Assembly (NCBI GenBank): GCA_006176705.1
Contig: QRFJ01005788.1
Span: forward strand, 1 to 64,000
Reading direction: 5' to 3'
Length of the DNA stretch: 64,000 nucleotides
Source of the DNA: Cocos nucifera
Taxonomy: Eukaryota > Streptophyta > Magnoliopsida > Arecales > Arecaceae
This document shows, in pieces, positions 12,363 through 23,508 of this stretch (position 1 is its first letter; the number at the start of each line of letters is the position of its first letter). A program made the position numbers and the translations under genes. The notes under the pieces were generated by a model. That model saw only the letters and a program-made list of their open reading frames with translations, did not search any database and was not told the origin of the DNA.

Positions 12363-12385
12363 GAATTGATGCTAGAAAAAGGGCC
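12363..12385 (+). other. Degenerate primer binding site of Tat element
   Basis: Directly after the LTR comes GAATTGATGCTAGAAAAAG, which looks like a decayed form of the TTGGCGCTAGA-type site of plant gypsy elements. The tRNA species cannot be assigned from this copy. Confidence 0.5.
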
Positions 12386-12609
12386 CTCTATTCCTGAGGT
12401 TCTATTGTTCTTAAAGGAGTGCTCAATAGTGATCTCTCTTCTTCCTCTCTAGAGTTTTTTCCAAAAAAAACTTAGAGATCAATGACAGTGAAGATCTCCT
12501 TGATCAAAAGCTCCAGAAAATGAGTCAATGAATTGAAGAACTCCGTTACGCTCCCTCCACTCACGGTAATGATATTTGCATTGACCCTCTTTTTTTCTAA
12601 AAGATTATG

Positions 12610-13500
12610 CAGGAATCAATCCCACCAAAATTCAAGCTCCCTCAGTTTTAGAGTTATGACGGAACCACCGATCCGATCGACCACTTGAAGGCCTTTCGAA
12701 TGATGATGCTACTTCACGATGAGCCAGATGCCATTTTAAGTCGAGCTTTCCCGTCCACCCTCAAGGAAGCCACCAGAAATTGGTACTCAGTCCTTAAGTT
12801 GGATACCATCTTTTTCTTTGATCAGATGAGCCATCAGTTTGCAGCTCATTTCATTAGCAGCCAACGTCCCCACCAAGGTTCGAATTTCCTGATAAATATT
12901 AAGCAAGAGGAAGAATCCATCCAGGCTTATGTCACCCAATTTAATGCTGCTGTATTGGAAGTCCAAAACCTAGACCAATCGGTTGCAATGGCCGCATTCA
13001 AGGATGGCCTTCAGAAGAATGATTTGCTATTCTCTCTAAAAAAGTACCCTAGGGACTTTGCCGATATGTTGCCTCAGGCTGAAGGTTATGCTCGAGCTGA
13101 AGAGGCCTTCAAGGCCAAGGACAATGAAGCCATTGGAGAGCAGCGAATCGGCGAGCCGGGTGGACCCGCTGAGGAAGAAAAGTCAAGTGAAGCTCGGCTT
13201 CACTTCCGAACTTCCTCTGAGCGCAAGCGAGCTTGGACTCCTCCCCAAGCTCAAAGGTAGGGAAGCCTCGATAGAAGGGCGTGGTGGGGTTCTCCCCTCC
13301 AAAAATTTCATAACTACGCCCCTCTCAATGCTTCAAAAATCTAAGTGCTGATGAAAATCAGGAAGCAACTATCGAGATCGAAAAGGATGCATACTCACTC
13401 TGGCAAGCACAATCCTAATAAGTTCTGTCTTTATCATCGTGACCACGGTCACGATACTGAAGAGTGTATTCAGCTCCAAGATGAGATCGAGGAGCTCATC
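12610..13500 (+). pseudogene. gag: Tat gag remnant with zinc knuckle
   Basis: The open stretch 12685-13260 carries the retrotransposon gag core typical of Tat elements: a helical segment (AFPSTLKEATRNWYSVL, FDQMSHQFAAHF), then QEEESIQAYVTQFNAAVL and the YARAEEAF end. The same frame extends upstream to about 12624 across one stop. After a frame break a zinc knuckle is readable at 13420-13500 (CLYHRDHGHDTEEC), in the C-x2-H-x4-H-x4-C form seen in this lineage. Gag would package the element RNA. Stops at 12650 and after 13258 kill this copy. Confidence 0.8.
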
Positions 13501-13992
13501 AGGTGAGGTGGACTTGGTTGATTCCTATGGTGTCGGCCTGAAGGATGGGAAGATCGATCGAGGGCACCATCGTAGCCTGAACCACCAAGAAGAGAGGAAC
13601 AACAAAAAAATCGACCGTCTCTCAACATCATCAACACTATCTTTGGGAGACTTCGGCGTGAAGAGGTCAGTAGATCTGAGGGACCGATGAAGAGGTGGAG
13701 AACTGAAGAGCCCATCGCTTTCATCGATGAGGATGCTCGAGAAGTCCAGTTTCCACACAATGATGCGGTTGTAATCTCTTTAAATATTGCCGACTATGAT
13801 ATATGCCATATTTTGATAGATAATGAAAGCTTGATCGACGTATTATTTTATGATGCTTTCTCGAAAATGTTCTTACTCAATAACCACTTGGAACCTATGA
13901 ACTCCCCGTTGGTAAGCTTCACTAGCGATGCCATGTCAATTAAGGGCATAATCTTTGACTGTAACTACAGGGCAATGCCCAAAGCTGGTTAA
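13501..13992 (+). pseudogene. pol: Tat aspartic protease remnant
   Basis: The frame 13687-13992 carries the Tat protease: HNDAVVISLNIADYD, then the active-site region LIDNESLIDVLFYDAF. The usual D-x-G-S active-site core reads D-N-E-S, so the Gly is lost. The stretch before it (13501-13686) is in another frame and links gag to protease. The domain follows gag directly, as in gypsy elements. Confidence 0.7.
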
Positions 13993-15120
13993 GGCATAGG
14001 TCGATTTTCTAGTCGTAAAGGCTCCATCTGCCTACAATGCTATTCTCGGCCGACTTGGGTTGAACACGCTCCGAGCAATGGTGTTGACTTATTATCTAAA
14101 GATGAAGTTCCCAACGAACTATGAAATTGGGGAGATCAGGAGAGACCAGGCATTGGCGAGATGCTGTTATTTCATTACCCAACAGAAGAATGTCCAGTCC
14201 GACCTTTATTCTATCGAGGGGCTGGATACCCATGATGACCTCATCGAGGAGTGGGATGAACCTATGGAGGACCTCATATCTGTGACCTTAAACGATGGGA
14301 ACGTAGAGCACACTATTCAGATTGGCTCCAACTTGGGGGACGAGGTTTGGGAGCAACTCATCATCTTTCTCAGAAAGAATGCGGATGTCTTCACCTGAGC
14401 CCCAACGAATATGCCAGAAATTGATGCCGAGGTCATGAAACATCGATTGGACGTTGATCCTAAGTATCGGTCGGTAAAAGAGAAGATGCGCAACCATTCC
14501 TCGAAGAGATAGAAAGCAATCGCAGAAGAAGTAGGCAAGCTCCTCAAAACTAGATTCATTCGAAAAGTTAACTATCCGACCTGGGTCTCAAACATAGCCC
14601 TCATCAAAAAGGCAAACAACAAGTGGAGGATGTGTATAGACTTCAAAAAACTGAACAAAGCCTACCCAAGGGATAGCTACCCTCTTTCTAGGATTGATCA
14701 ACTAGTAGATGCAACCTCGGGCCACGAGCTCCTCACCTTCACAGATGCCTTCTCTAGCTATAACCAGATACAGATGGCACCGGAGGACGAGGAGAACACT
14801 ACTTTTATTACTAATCGTGGTCTTTATTGTTACAGGATTATGCCCTTTGGGCTCAAGAATGCAGGCGCAACATACCAGTGCCTGGTCAACAAGATCTTTA
14901 AGGAGCAGATCGGTCGTAATATGGAGGTGTATGTGTATGACATACTCGTCAAAAGCTAAGCTTCTATAAACCACCTTGCCGATATTGAAGAGATCTTCAG
15001 TGCACTCTAGAAGCACAAGATGAAGCTGAACCTGACCAAGTACGCCTTTGGTGTGACCTCAGGAAAGTTTCTAGGGTATTTGGTGTCAAGGCGCAGGATT
15101 GAAGCAAATCCAGAGAAAAT
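13993..15120 (+). pseudogene. pol: Tat reverse transcriptase remnant, catalytic Asp altered
   Basis: From about 14400 the RT core is readable with three stops. The block at 14630-14959 holds MCIDFKKLNKAYPRDSYPLS, SYNQIQMAPEDEENTTF, MPFGLKNAGATYQ and the active-site box YVYD (14930-14941), where the first Asp of the usual YVDD is Tyr. The RT continues after a stop to LGYLVSRRRIEANPEK near 15118. The linker 14060-14398 belongs to the protease-RT spacer. The enzyme is dead by the active-site change as well as the stops. Confidence 0.85.
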
Positions 15121-15159
15121 TCAAGCTATTCGAAAGATGATTGCTAAAAGAACAATAAA

Positions 15160-15720
15160 AAAAGTTTAATGCCTGATTGAAAAAGTGACGTCCCTAAATC
15201 ACTTCATCTCGAGATCGACCGAGCGATGCATGCCCTTCTTCCAAGTTCTCAACCAACCAAAGAACTTCTACTGGATGACGAAGTGCCAACGAGCGTTTGA
15301 GGAGCTCAAAAACTACCTCGGCTCACCCCCACTACTGAAAAAGTCTGAACCTAGAGAAGAGTTGTTCTTATACCTAGCAGTCTCCCCAATGGCCTTGGCA
15401 ACAATCCTAGTCAAGAAGGAAGCAAAGATGCAGTGATCGGTCTACTACATAAGCCGGATCCTGAGGGATGCATAGACTAGGTACTCTAAGCTAGAGAAAT
15501 TGGCCTACTCTCTTTTAATCACTGCCAGGAAACTCTGACCTTACTTTCAGGGGCATACCATAATGGTCCTCATGGATCAACCAATAAAAGCAGTTCTTCA
15601 TCGAATGAATGCTTCCAAAAGAATCGCAAAATGGATGATCGAGCTCATGGAGTTCAACATCAATTATCGACCCTGGCCATTGATCAAAGCCCAGATATTG
15701 GTAGATTTTGTAGTAGAATG
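15160..15720 (+). pseudogene. pol: Tat first (Ty3-type) RNase H remnant
   Basis: 15185-15436 reads the RT-RNase H connection (FQVLNQPKNFYW, AFEELKNYLGSPPLL, LYLAVSPMALATILVK). A stop at 15436 is followed by SVYYISRILRDA, SKLEKLAYSLLITARKL, and TIMVLMDQPIKAVLHR in the next frame portion, ending in LVDFVVECT near 15721. This is the ordinary gypsy RNase H that removes RNA from the RNA-DNA hybrid. Several stops interrupt it. Confidence 0.75.
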
Positions 15721-16180
15721 TACCATTGTAGATGATGCCAAGCTTGAACAGAATGAGATCGGCGCTCTGTTGTCACAATCGAGCCTCCCCAAAGAGAGTG
15801 CCAATCTTTTCAAAGGTTTTTGGGCCCTATACGTGGATAGTTCATCCAACTCCACTAGAGCAGGTGTGGGGTTAGTCTTAGTCAGCCCCGAAAGAGTCAT
15901 CGTCGAGTATGCGCTATGCTTCGAATTCCCTGCAACTAATAATGGAGCCAAATATGAAGCGCTGATCACTGGGTTAAAAATAGCAAGAGAGTTAAAAGTA
16001 GATCGGCTTCAAGTCTATAATGATTCTCAATTAGTGGTCGGCCAAGTTAGTAGTAACTATGAAGCATGAGAGGAAAGTATGATGAAATACCTTGAGAAAG
16101 AAAAGGATTTGACTCTGGCCTTCAACAGTTTTGGCATTTGAAGGATTCCAACGATAGAAAATACAAGAGCCAATCTCCTC
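15721..16180 (+). pseudogene. pol: Tat second, archaeal-type RNase H remnant
   Basis: Within 15563-16069 a second RNase H follows the first: FWALYVDSSSNSTRAGVG with Asp near 15836, KYEALITGLKIAREL with Glu near 15956, and VYNDSQLVVGQV with Asp near 16022. These three acidic positions fit the RNase H catalytic set. A second RNase H between the first and the integrase is a known trait of the Tat group, and it is the main basis for the lineage call. The frame ends at a stop at 16067-16069. Confidence 0.85.
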
Positions 16181-17529
16181 TCTAAATTGGCCACTTCAGC
16201 CCCAATCGAACTGCCCAAAGAAGTATGTTTCAAAACTCTAAAATGCCTAAGCTCGAAGGAATTACAGTTAGTTATGCAGACGGAGCTCGAGCCAAGCTGG
16301 ATTGACTCGTTAGTTGCCTATCTCGAAGAGGGAGTTCTTCCTCATGATCCAAAAGAAGCTCAAAAACTCAGGAATCAAGCCTCCCGGTATGTTTTGTATA
16401 AGGGCAAGTTATACAAGAGGTCGTATTTGCTGTCGCTACTGAGATGTCTCCGACCTTTAGAGGCCGACTTCGTATTATGGGAAGTGCATTAGAAAATTTA
16501 TGAAAGTCATGTAGGAGCTAGGTCCCTATCACAAAAACTACTTTGGCAAGAGTACTATTAGCCGACCTTCTACTATGATTCTATGGAGTATGTCAAGAAA
16601 TGTAACCGCTGTCAGAAGAATGCAAACCTACAAAGACAGCTGGCCTCCGAGCTTACTCCACTAAGCGCACCTTGGCCATTTGCACAGTGGGGAATGGATA
16701 TACTTAGCCCTTTTTTGATGGCATCCGAGCAACGGAAGTTCCTCCTGGTCGCGATCGACTACTTCACCAAATGGGTCGAAGCCAAACCACTAGCAAAAAT
16801 TACCGAGGCCAAGGTACAGAACTTCATCTGAAAGTCAATCATCTGTCAGTTCAATTTGCCCCGAATTTTCATAATAGATAACGAGCGACAATTCGCTGGG
16901 ATGAGGTTCGCCGAGTTTTGTAAAGACCTAAATATCTCCCATCATTTCACATCGGTAGCTTACCCACAGGCAAAAGGGAAAGTTGAAGTGACCAACTAGA
17001 TCCTGCTGCAAGGCATCAAGACAAGGCTCGATAGAGCAAGGAGGCTTGGGTGGATGATCTCTACCACATCCTTTGGGCGTACCGAACTACTCAAAGGCTA
17101 CTGACTGAGAAAACATCATTCGCCTTGGCTTTTGGAATGGAGGCAGTCATCCCAATCAAGCTTAAGCTCCCATCAGCGTGGATCGTGGCCTTCAATAAGC
17201 AGCGTAACTCATAGGACCTCAAAGTCAACCTCGACCTGCTTGAAGAAAAAAGAGAGGATGCCCAGGTTTGGATGGCGGCTGATAGGCAAAGGGTGGCCCG
17301 ATACTATAACTCCAAAGTTAGAGATAAAATGTTCAGAGTGAGGGACTTAGTGCTTCGACGAGCCATCATCTCTCAGCCTTAGAGCCAGGGGAAGCTTGCC
17401 CCAAATTGGGAAGGCCCATATGAAGTAGAGAAGGTTGTCTTGCCTGAAACTTATCGCCTGAAGGAGTTAGGAGGGATGACGCTCCTACGACCTTGGAATT
17501 CAGAAAATCTGAAGATGTACTATCAGTAA
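16181..17529 (+). pseudogene. pol: Tat integrase remnant, catalytic triad still visible
   Basis: The zinc-binding N-terminus lies at about 16480-16640 (CNRCQKNANLQRQ at its end). The core keeps all three acidic residues in one reading frame: Asp at 16697 (WGMDILSPF), Asp at 16877 (FIIDNERQF) and Glu at 16985 (GKVEVTN). The last two have 35 residues between them, the classic D,D35E spacing. A stop at 16829-16831 lies between the first two. The C-terminal part runs in shifted frames to the stop at 17527-17529 (NLKMYYQ). It would insert the cDNA. Confidence 0.85.
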
Positions 17530-17617
17530 TTTTTCTACAATAAAACTCCTCCATTTCAACATTATTATTTCTCAGTGTAAAAACTATGTGATGATAAGAA
17601 AGAAGCAATCAATAGTG

Positions 17618-18160
17618 ACCATGTTAAGAATAGGAGAAGAATCTTATCCTAACATGAGCAAGTTGAAGGCCTCGTTCATTTTAGACGAGATGAGGGGAGA
17701 GGCCCTGATAACGGCTCTTATGTACCCCGACAATCTGTTAGGAACAGGAGGAGAACCTCGTCCTAACACGAGCAAAGTCGAAGGCCTCGTTTATTTTTAG
17801 ACGAGATGAGGGGAGAGGCCCTAATAATGGCCATTATGTGTCCCTACAGTCTATTAGGAATAGGAGGAGAATCTCATCCTAATGCGAGCAAAGTCGAAGG
17901 CCTCATTCATTTTAAACAAGATGAGAGTAGAGGCCCTAATAATGGCCCTTATGCACCCCTACAATCCATTAGGAACAGGAGGAGAACCTCATCCTAACAT
18001 GAGTAAAGTCGAAGACCTCATTCATTTTAGACGAGATGGGAGAGAGGCCCTGACAACGGTCCTTATGTGCCCCTACAATCCATTAAGAACAGAAAGAGAA
18101 CCTCGTCCTAACGTGAGCAAAGTCGAAGGTCTTGTTCATTTTAGACGAGATGAGAAGAGA
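17618..18160 (+). repeat. Five tandem copies of a ~117-bp unit in the Tat 3' region
   Basis: Units begin near 17618, 17737, 17850, 17967 and 18084, each with TTAGGAACAGGAGGAGAACC-like sequence followed by CCTAACAYGAGCAAAGTCGA and a GACGAGATGRG segment. They start 90 bases after the pol stop. Tandem arrays in the 3' untranslated region are a known trait of Tat elements. The palindrome arms lack this array, so their breakpoints lie downstream of it. Confidence 0.85.
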
Positions 18161-18164
18161 GATC

Positions 18165-18690
18165 CTTCAACCTCGGCTAGAGTAAGATCTCCTCCGAGCT
18201 TCAACTTTAACCTCAGTTGGAGAAAAGATCTCTCCCGAGCTTCAACTTCAACTTCAACATCAACCTCGGCTGGAGATAAGATCTCTCCCAAGCTTCAACT
18301 TCAACTTCAACCTCAGCGAGAGATAAGATCTACCTCGAGCTTCGACTTTAACGTCAAACTCGACTAGAGATAAGATCTCCCCCGAGCTTCCACTTCAACT
18401 TCAACCTCAGCTGGGGATAAGATCTCCCCCGAGCTTCAACTTGAATGTCAACCTCGGCTGGAGATAAGATCTCTCCCGAGCTTCGACTTCAACGTCAACC
18501 TCGGCTGGAGATAAGATCTCTCCCGAGCTTCGACTTCAACTTCAACCTTAACTGAAGATAAGATCTCTCCCGAGCTTCAACTTCAATATCAACCTCAGCT
18601 GGAGATAAGATCTTCCTCGAGCTTCAACTTCAACATCAACCTCAGCTGGAGATAATATCTCCCTCCGAGCTTCAACCTCAATAGTGTAGA
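18165..18690 (+). repeat. Tandem ~47-bp units with GGAGATAAGATCTCC, Tat 3' region
   Basis: About ten to eleven units with CGAGCTTCAACTTCAAC and CTCGGCTGGAGATAAGATCT repeat before the LTR-proximal tail (18690-18769), which ends in a purine-rich GGAAGTGAGGG tract. The related array between 9880 and 11585 uses the same words in a longer unit of about 70 bp. Confidence 0.85.
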
Positions 18691-18954
18691 GCTCGAAAAA
18701 GAATTTCGACAGTCACCTTTTTTTATACTCTCTTCCTTTGAATTTTGAAATCGGAAGTGAGGGTACTATTGTTGGGGATAAATCCCGCTCCGCCTAACTC
18801 TAGTCTGATGCTTAGCCTAATGCAATCGGTAATCATGGAAGAGCTTCAATCAAAAATTCTTCCTCCAGCGATTGAACTCATTCAGTAGCCGAACTCCTCC
18901 GATGATTGAACCCAACCAAACTCCTCCAACGGTCGAACCCAAGTCGAACTCCTT

Positions 18955-20765
18955 TTGAACTTTAGCCGAACTCCTCCCAGACTTCTTCATCAGTCGGGCC
19001 CCTCCAACGGCCAAACTCCTTTTGGATTTCTCCTTCAGTCGGATTTCTACAGGAGCCGAACTCCTTCCAAACCTCTTCTTCAGTCAGATTCCTACAGGAG
19101 CCGAACTCCTTCCGAATTTCTCCTTCAGTCGGATTCCTTCAGGAGCCGAACTCCTTCAAAACTTCTCCTTCAGTTGGATTTTTACAGAAGCTGAACTCCT
19201 TCTGAACCTCTCCTTCAGTCGGATTCCTCTAGAAGCAAAACTTCTTCCAGACTTCTCCTTCAGTTAGATTCCTATAGGAGCCGAACTCCTTTCGAACCTC
19301 TCCTTCAGTCAGATTTCTATATGAGCCGAACTCCTTCCGAACTTCTCCTTCAGTTGGATTTCTACAAGAGCCGAACTCCTTCCGAAACTCTCCTTCAGTC
19401 GAATTTCTATAGGAGCCGAACTCCTTCAAGATTTCTCCTTCGGTCAAGTGCCATCAGGAGCCAAACTCCTTCAGATTTTCTCCTTCAGTCGGAATCCTAC
19501 AGGAGCCGAACTCCTTCTGAATTTCTTTTTCAGTCAGATGCCTCCAGGAGTCGAACTCCTCCCGAACTTCTCCTTCAGTTGAATTTCTATAGGAGCCGCG
19601 AACTCCTTCCAAATTTTTTCTTCAGTTAGATGCCTCCAGAAGCCAAACTCCTTCCGAACTTCTCCTTCAATCGGATTCCTCCAGGAGCCGAACTCCTTTC
19701 GAATTTTTTCTTCAGTCCAGTTCCTCCAGGAGTCGAACTCCACTTAGATTTCTTCTTCAGTCAAATTCCTCCAGGAGCTAAACTCTTTTCAGATTTTTTC
19801 TTCAGTCCAGTTCCTCTAGGAGCTGAACTCCTCCCAAATTTCTTCTTCAATCAGATTCCTCCAGGAGTCAAACTCCTTCCAAAATTTTTTTCTTCAGTCC
19901 AGTTCCTCCAGGAGCCAAACTCCTCCCAGATTTCTCGTTCAGTCGAATTCCTCTAGGAGCCGAACTCCTTTTAGATTTTTCCTTCAGTCCAGTTCCTCTA
20001 GGAGCGAAACTTCTTTCGAATTTTTTCAATAGTCAGATTCCTCTGAGAGCCGAACTCCTTCAAGATTTTTCCTTCAGTCAAGTGCCTCTAGGAGCTGAAC
20101 TCCTTCAAGACTTCTCCTTCAGTTGGATTCCTCCAAGAGCCAAACTTCTTCTGGATTTCTCCTTCAGTTGGATTCCTACAGGAGCCAAACTCCTCCCAGA
20201 CCTCTCCTTCAGTCAAATTTCTACAAGAGCCAAACTTCTTCTGGATTTTTCCTTCAGTCAGATGCCTCCAAGAGCCAAACTCCTTCTGAACTTCTCCTTC
20301 AGTCAGAAATCCTATAGTAGCCAAACTCCTTCTAGATTTCTCCTTCAGTCTAATTCCTCCATGAGTCAAACTCCTTTCGGATTTCTCCAATAGTCAGATT
20401 CCTCCAGGAGCTAAACTCCTTCAAGATTTCTCCTTCAGTCAAGTACCTCCAGGAGCCAAACTCCTTTCAGACTTCTCCTTCAATCGGATTCCTCCAAGAG
20501 CCAAACTCCTTTCAAACCTCTCCTTTAGTCAGATTCCTATAGGAGCCGAACTCCTTCTGAATTTCTCCTTCAGTCAGATGCCTCCAGGAGCCGAACTCCT
20601 CTCAGACTTCTCCATCTATCGAATTTCTATAGGAGCCAAACTTCTAAATTTCTTCTTCAGTCATATGCCTCTAGGAGCCAAACTCCTTCTGGACTTCTCC
20701 TTCAGTCGGATTCCTCTAGGAGCCAAACTTCTTCCGAATTTTTTCTTCAGTCAAATTTTCTTTAA
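18955..20765 (+). repeat. 45-bp minisatellite, about 40 units, inside Tat 3' LTR
   Basis: The unit has the form GGAGCCGAACTCCTTC, then a CTTCTCCTTCAGTC stretch, then GGATTCCTAC. The period of 45 bases is a multiple of three, so several frames on both strands stay open and encode 15-residue repeats such as AELLPNFSFSRIPTG. There is no start context, no conserved domain and no counterpart outside the repeat, so I treat these frames as artefacts. Confidence 0.9.
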
Positions 20766-20967
20766 GAGTCTGAACTCCTTTGAAATTGATGTATGTCAAA
20801 GTTCTTTACAACCAATGCATGCTTTCTCCGAACTTCAACTATTAAATCTCAATGAATGGCCATATCACGATAATGGACACCTCTCTCTATAATAAACTCC
20901 ACGTGGCCCCAAGTGGCCCACTATCGGATAGTTATAACCATCACTATCAATCTGCTACAGGCTCCAT

Positions 20968-20977
20968 CTATAAAAAG
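20968..20977 (+). promoter_or_regulatory. Probable TATA box in Tat 3' LTR
   Basis: CTATAAAAAG, matching 12120-12129 in the 5' LTR with the same following sequence. In a 3' LTR it could start transcription into the flank. That is inference. Confidence 0.5.
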
Positions 20978-21209
20978 AGATCCTCCAGATATATTTTTTC
21001 TTGGCTCTCTTCTTCTTTTCAAAATTCTACTAAATTCTTATCTGAGCACTCCATTTCTATTGGCCAGAAGAGCTGACTTGATCGTCGGAGGGTCCTGCCG
21101 GAGCCACCACCACCGACTCCGAATGGAACTTTATTTTGTAGGTCATCAACGGCGACCTCATCTCCTTGACTCTAACTCGATCCGGCGTCAACCAGATTCT
21201 GCACCAACA

Positions 21210-21733
21210 TTTCACATAAGAATGGATCAAGAACTTTTCCTCATCCTTCCTTGATTTCCTTCTCAAAAAATCCAGCACTGTCTTTCTCTCCTTCCTTTTT
21301 CTCTTTTCCTTTGCTGGGAACTCTTCTTGGGTGTGAGCCTTCTCAAGGCTCTTATTTTCTTGATGTCCAACCCTTGGGCATAAGAACACCCTCACATTAG
21401 AAGTCTAGAGCACTAAATCCTTGGGCATCCAATAGAGAGAGAGGAGGCATGAGATTAAAGTGTTCAACCACCTTAGGCATCCAAGAGAGAGAGAGAGGAG
21501 CCGTAAGATAGGAGAGAGCATGAGATACTTCAGGTAGAAGGACTCTAGGGGGTGCTATTCCAAAATGAGGCATAAGAAAGACTCTTCATGTGAAGATGTC
21601 TCTCTAGGGAATGAAGGGAGGCATGAAAAAAACTCTTAATAGATGTGAGGTGTTAACCTTTTTTAAAAACCTAGGACTCCATGTGATGCCTAACTCTTAG
21701 GCATCCAAAACCTTTATAGTCAAAATCCTTAGA
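21210..21733 (-). repeat. Copia LTR fragment C, middle piece
   Basis: Continues, on the minus strand, the LTR piece at 34406-34911 and leads to the one at 8677-8870. It contains GA-rich stretches (21430-21530) and no gene. The minus-strand frame at 21057-21395 crosses the Tat LTR border and is not a gene. Confidence 0.5.
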
Positions 21734-21909
21734 TTGCATTTGGTGCATTACCAAATAGTGGTAATCTAGATTACCTAGTAATCTACATTATCTACAATCT
21801 AGATAGATTACCGGTAATATTGATTACTGTGTTTGGTACACGTAGGTAATGTTATAATAAAATCATCAGAAATCTTGATTGACATGTCTAGCATGACAAT
21901 CAGATTACT

Positions 21910-23508
21910 CATAATGTAATATTAAATTTTTAAAATATCCTTAAATTAAATTTATTAAAAATCATTCCTCATGAACAAAATATAAATACATATTATAAAT
22001 ATATATACACTATAATACATATTATATATAATATACTATATTTTAATATATATTTATGTATATATTATATATTATAATATATTACTATAATATAATATAA
22101 TATAATTATATATTCTTATTATATTACTATTATATTATCATATATTATTATATTATTACATTATAATATTATTATAATATAATATAATATTATATTATAT
22201 AATATTATATTCATACTATAAATAAAAAATTGTATATTATATATTATAATATATATTATATATAATATACTATGTTATAATCAATATTTTATTTATAATA
22301 TAGATTATAATAATATACAAAATTCTAATAATATTATATAATATAATATTATGATATTTATAATATGAATATATATTATATTACATATTATAATATATAT
22401 TATATATAATATATTATATTTTAATATATTTTTATATTTATAATATATATATTATAATATATTAACATAATATAATATAAGAGAATATAGTCATATACAA
22501 TATTATACTATTATAATATTATTAAAATATATTCTTATTTATTAATCATATATTATTATATTATTATAATAATGATTATATATATTATATATTATATATT
22601 ATAATATATATTCAAATATGTATTTATATTTATAAATAGAAATTATAATATATTAAGATAATATAATATAATATTAAATAATATTATACTATTATAATGT
22701 TATTATAATATATTCTTATTATATTATCATATATTATTACATTATGATACTATTTTATAATATATGTTATAATAATATATAATATTATATTAATATTATA
22801 TAATATAATATTATGATATTTATAATATGATCATATATATTATATTACATATTATAATATATAATATATATAAATATATTATATTCTAATATATTTATAT
22901 TTCTAATAGATATTATAATATATTAACATAATATAATATAATATAATCTATTACAATATCATACTATTATAATATTACTATAATACATTGTTATTTATAT
23001 TATGATATATTATTATATCACTATAATCATAATATATATATATATTATAATATATATTCTATATAATATATTATATTCTAATATATATTTATGTTTATAG
23101 TAGATATTATAATATACTAATATCATATTATATAATATAACATTATAGAATATTAGACTATTATAACATGATTATATGTTATTCTTATAATATTATCATA
23201 TATTATTATATTATCATATATTATTATATTATTATACTAATAATATTATAATCAAATTATGTAATATAATATTATGTTATAATCTTATTATAATATAACA
23301 TAATATTTTATTATATAATTTTATTCTATTATATATTATATTCATAATATAAATATAAATATTATATATTTTATATTATAATATATATTATATATAATAT
23401 ATTATTCTCAAATATATCTTTTTATTATAATATATTATAATATTATATTATATAATTTAATTTATTATTATTATAATATAATTATCATATATTATAATAT
23501 GTTATTAT
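21910..23508. repeat. AT core of the inverted-terminus element, left of A2
   Basis: Almost only A and T. A longer word of the form TTATAATATATATTATATATAATATA, then a T-rich and a TATTATAATATATTA stretch, recurs near 22000, 22240, 22392, 22590, 22851, 23047 and 23378, and once beyond A2 near 34028. The spacing is about 150-330 bases, so this is a degenerate higher-order repeat and not a simple AT microsatellite. Confidence 0.7.

Larger units (their letters stand above)
8871..21209 (+). mobile_element. Ty3/gypsy Tat-type composite with an extra inverted 3' end
   Basis: In order: an inverted LTR (8871-9819), an inverted 3' untranslated repeat array (9820-10394), the same array forward (10395-11669), an LTR (11670-12362), gag-pol (about 12610-17529), 3' tandem arrays, and a 3' LTR (18770-21209). 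The whole block is bordered by cttca (8866-8870) and tttca (21210-21214), which fits a five-base target duplication with one later change. The inner element alone (11670-21209) has no such match (gacta versus tttca). The Tat lineage is shown by two RNase H domains and 3' tandem repeats. Confidence 0.75.
18770..21209 (+). repeat. 3' LTR of the Tat element (2440 bp, expanded)
   Basis: Starts TGTTGGGGATAAATCC and ends CTGCACCAACA. It is 1747 bp longer than the 5' LTR of the same element, close to 39 units of 45 bp, so nearly all the excess is minisatellite. The TATA motif at 20968 and the downstream 240 bases match the 5' LTR. Confidence 0.85.

Noticed and set aside
14702..15016. Minus-strand frame of 104 codons
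   Set aside because: Shadow of the Tat reverse transcriptase on the other strand.
18955..20892. Long open frames on both strands that look like repeat proteins
   Set aside because: They translate the 45-bp minisatellite and stay open only because the unit length is a multiple of three. There is no domain, no start context and no independent support.
21057..21395. 112-codon Lys/Arg/Glu-rich minus-strand frame
   Set aside because: Crosses the border between the Tat 3' LTR and LTR fragment C, so it cannot be an old gene. The composition comes from a CT-rich stretch.
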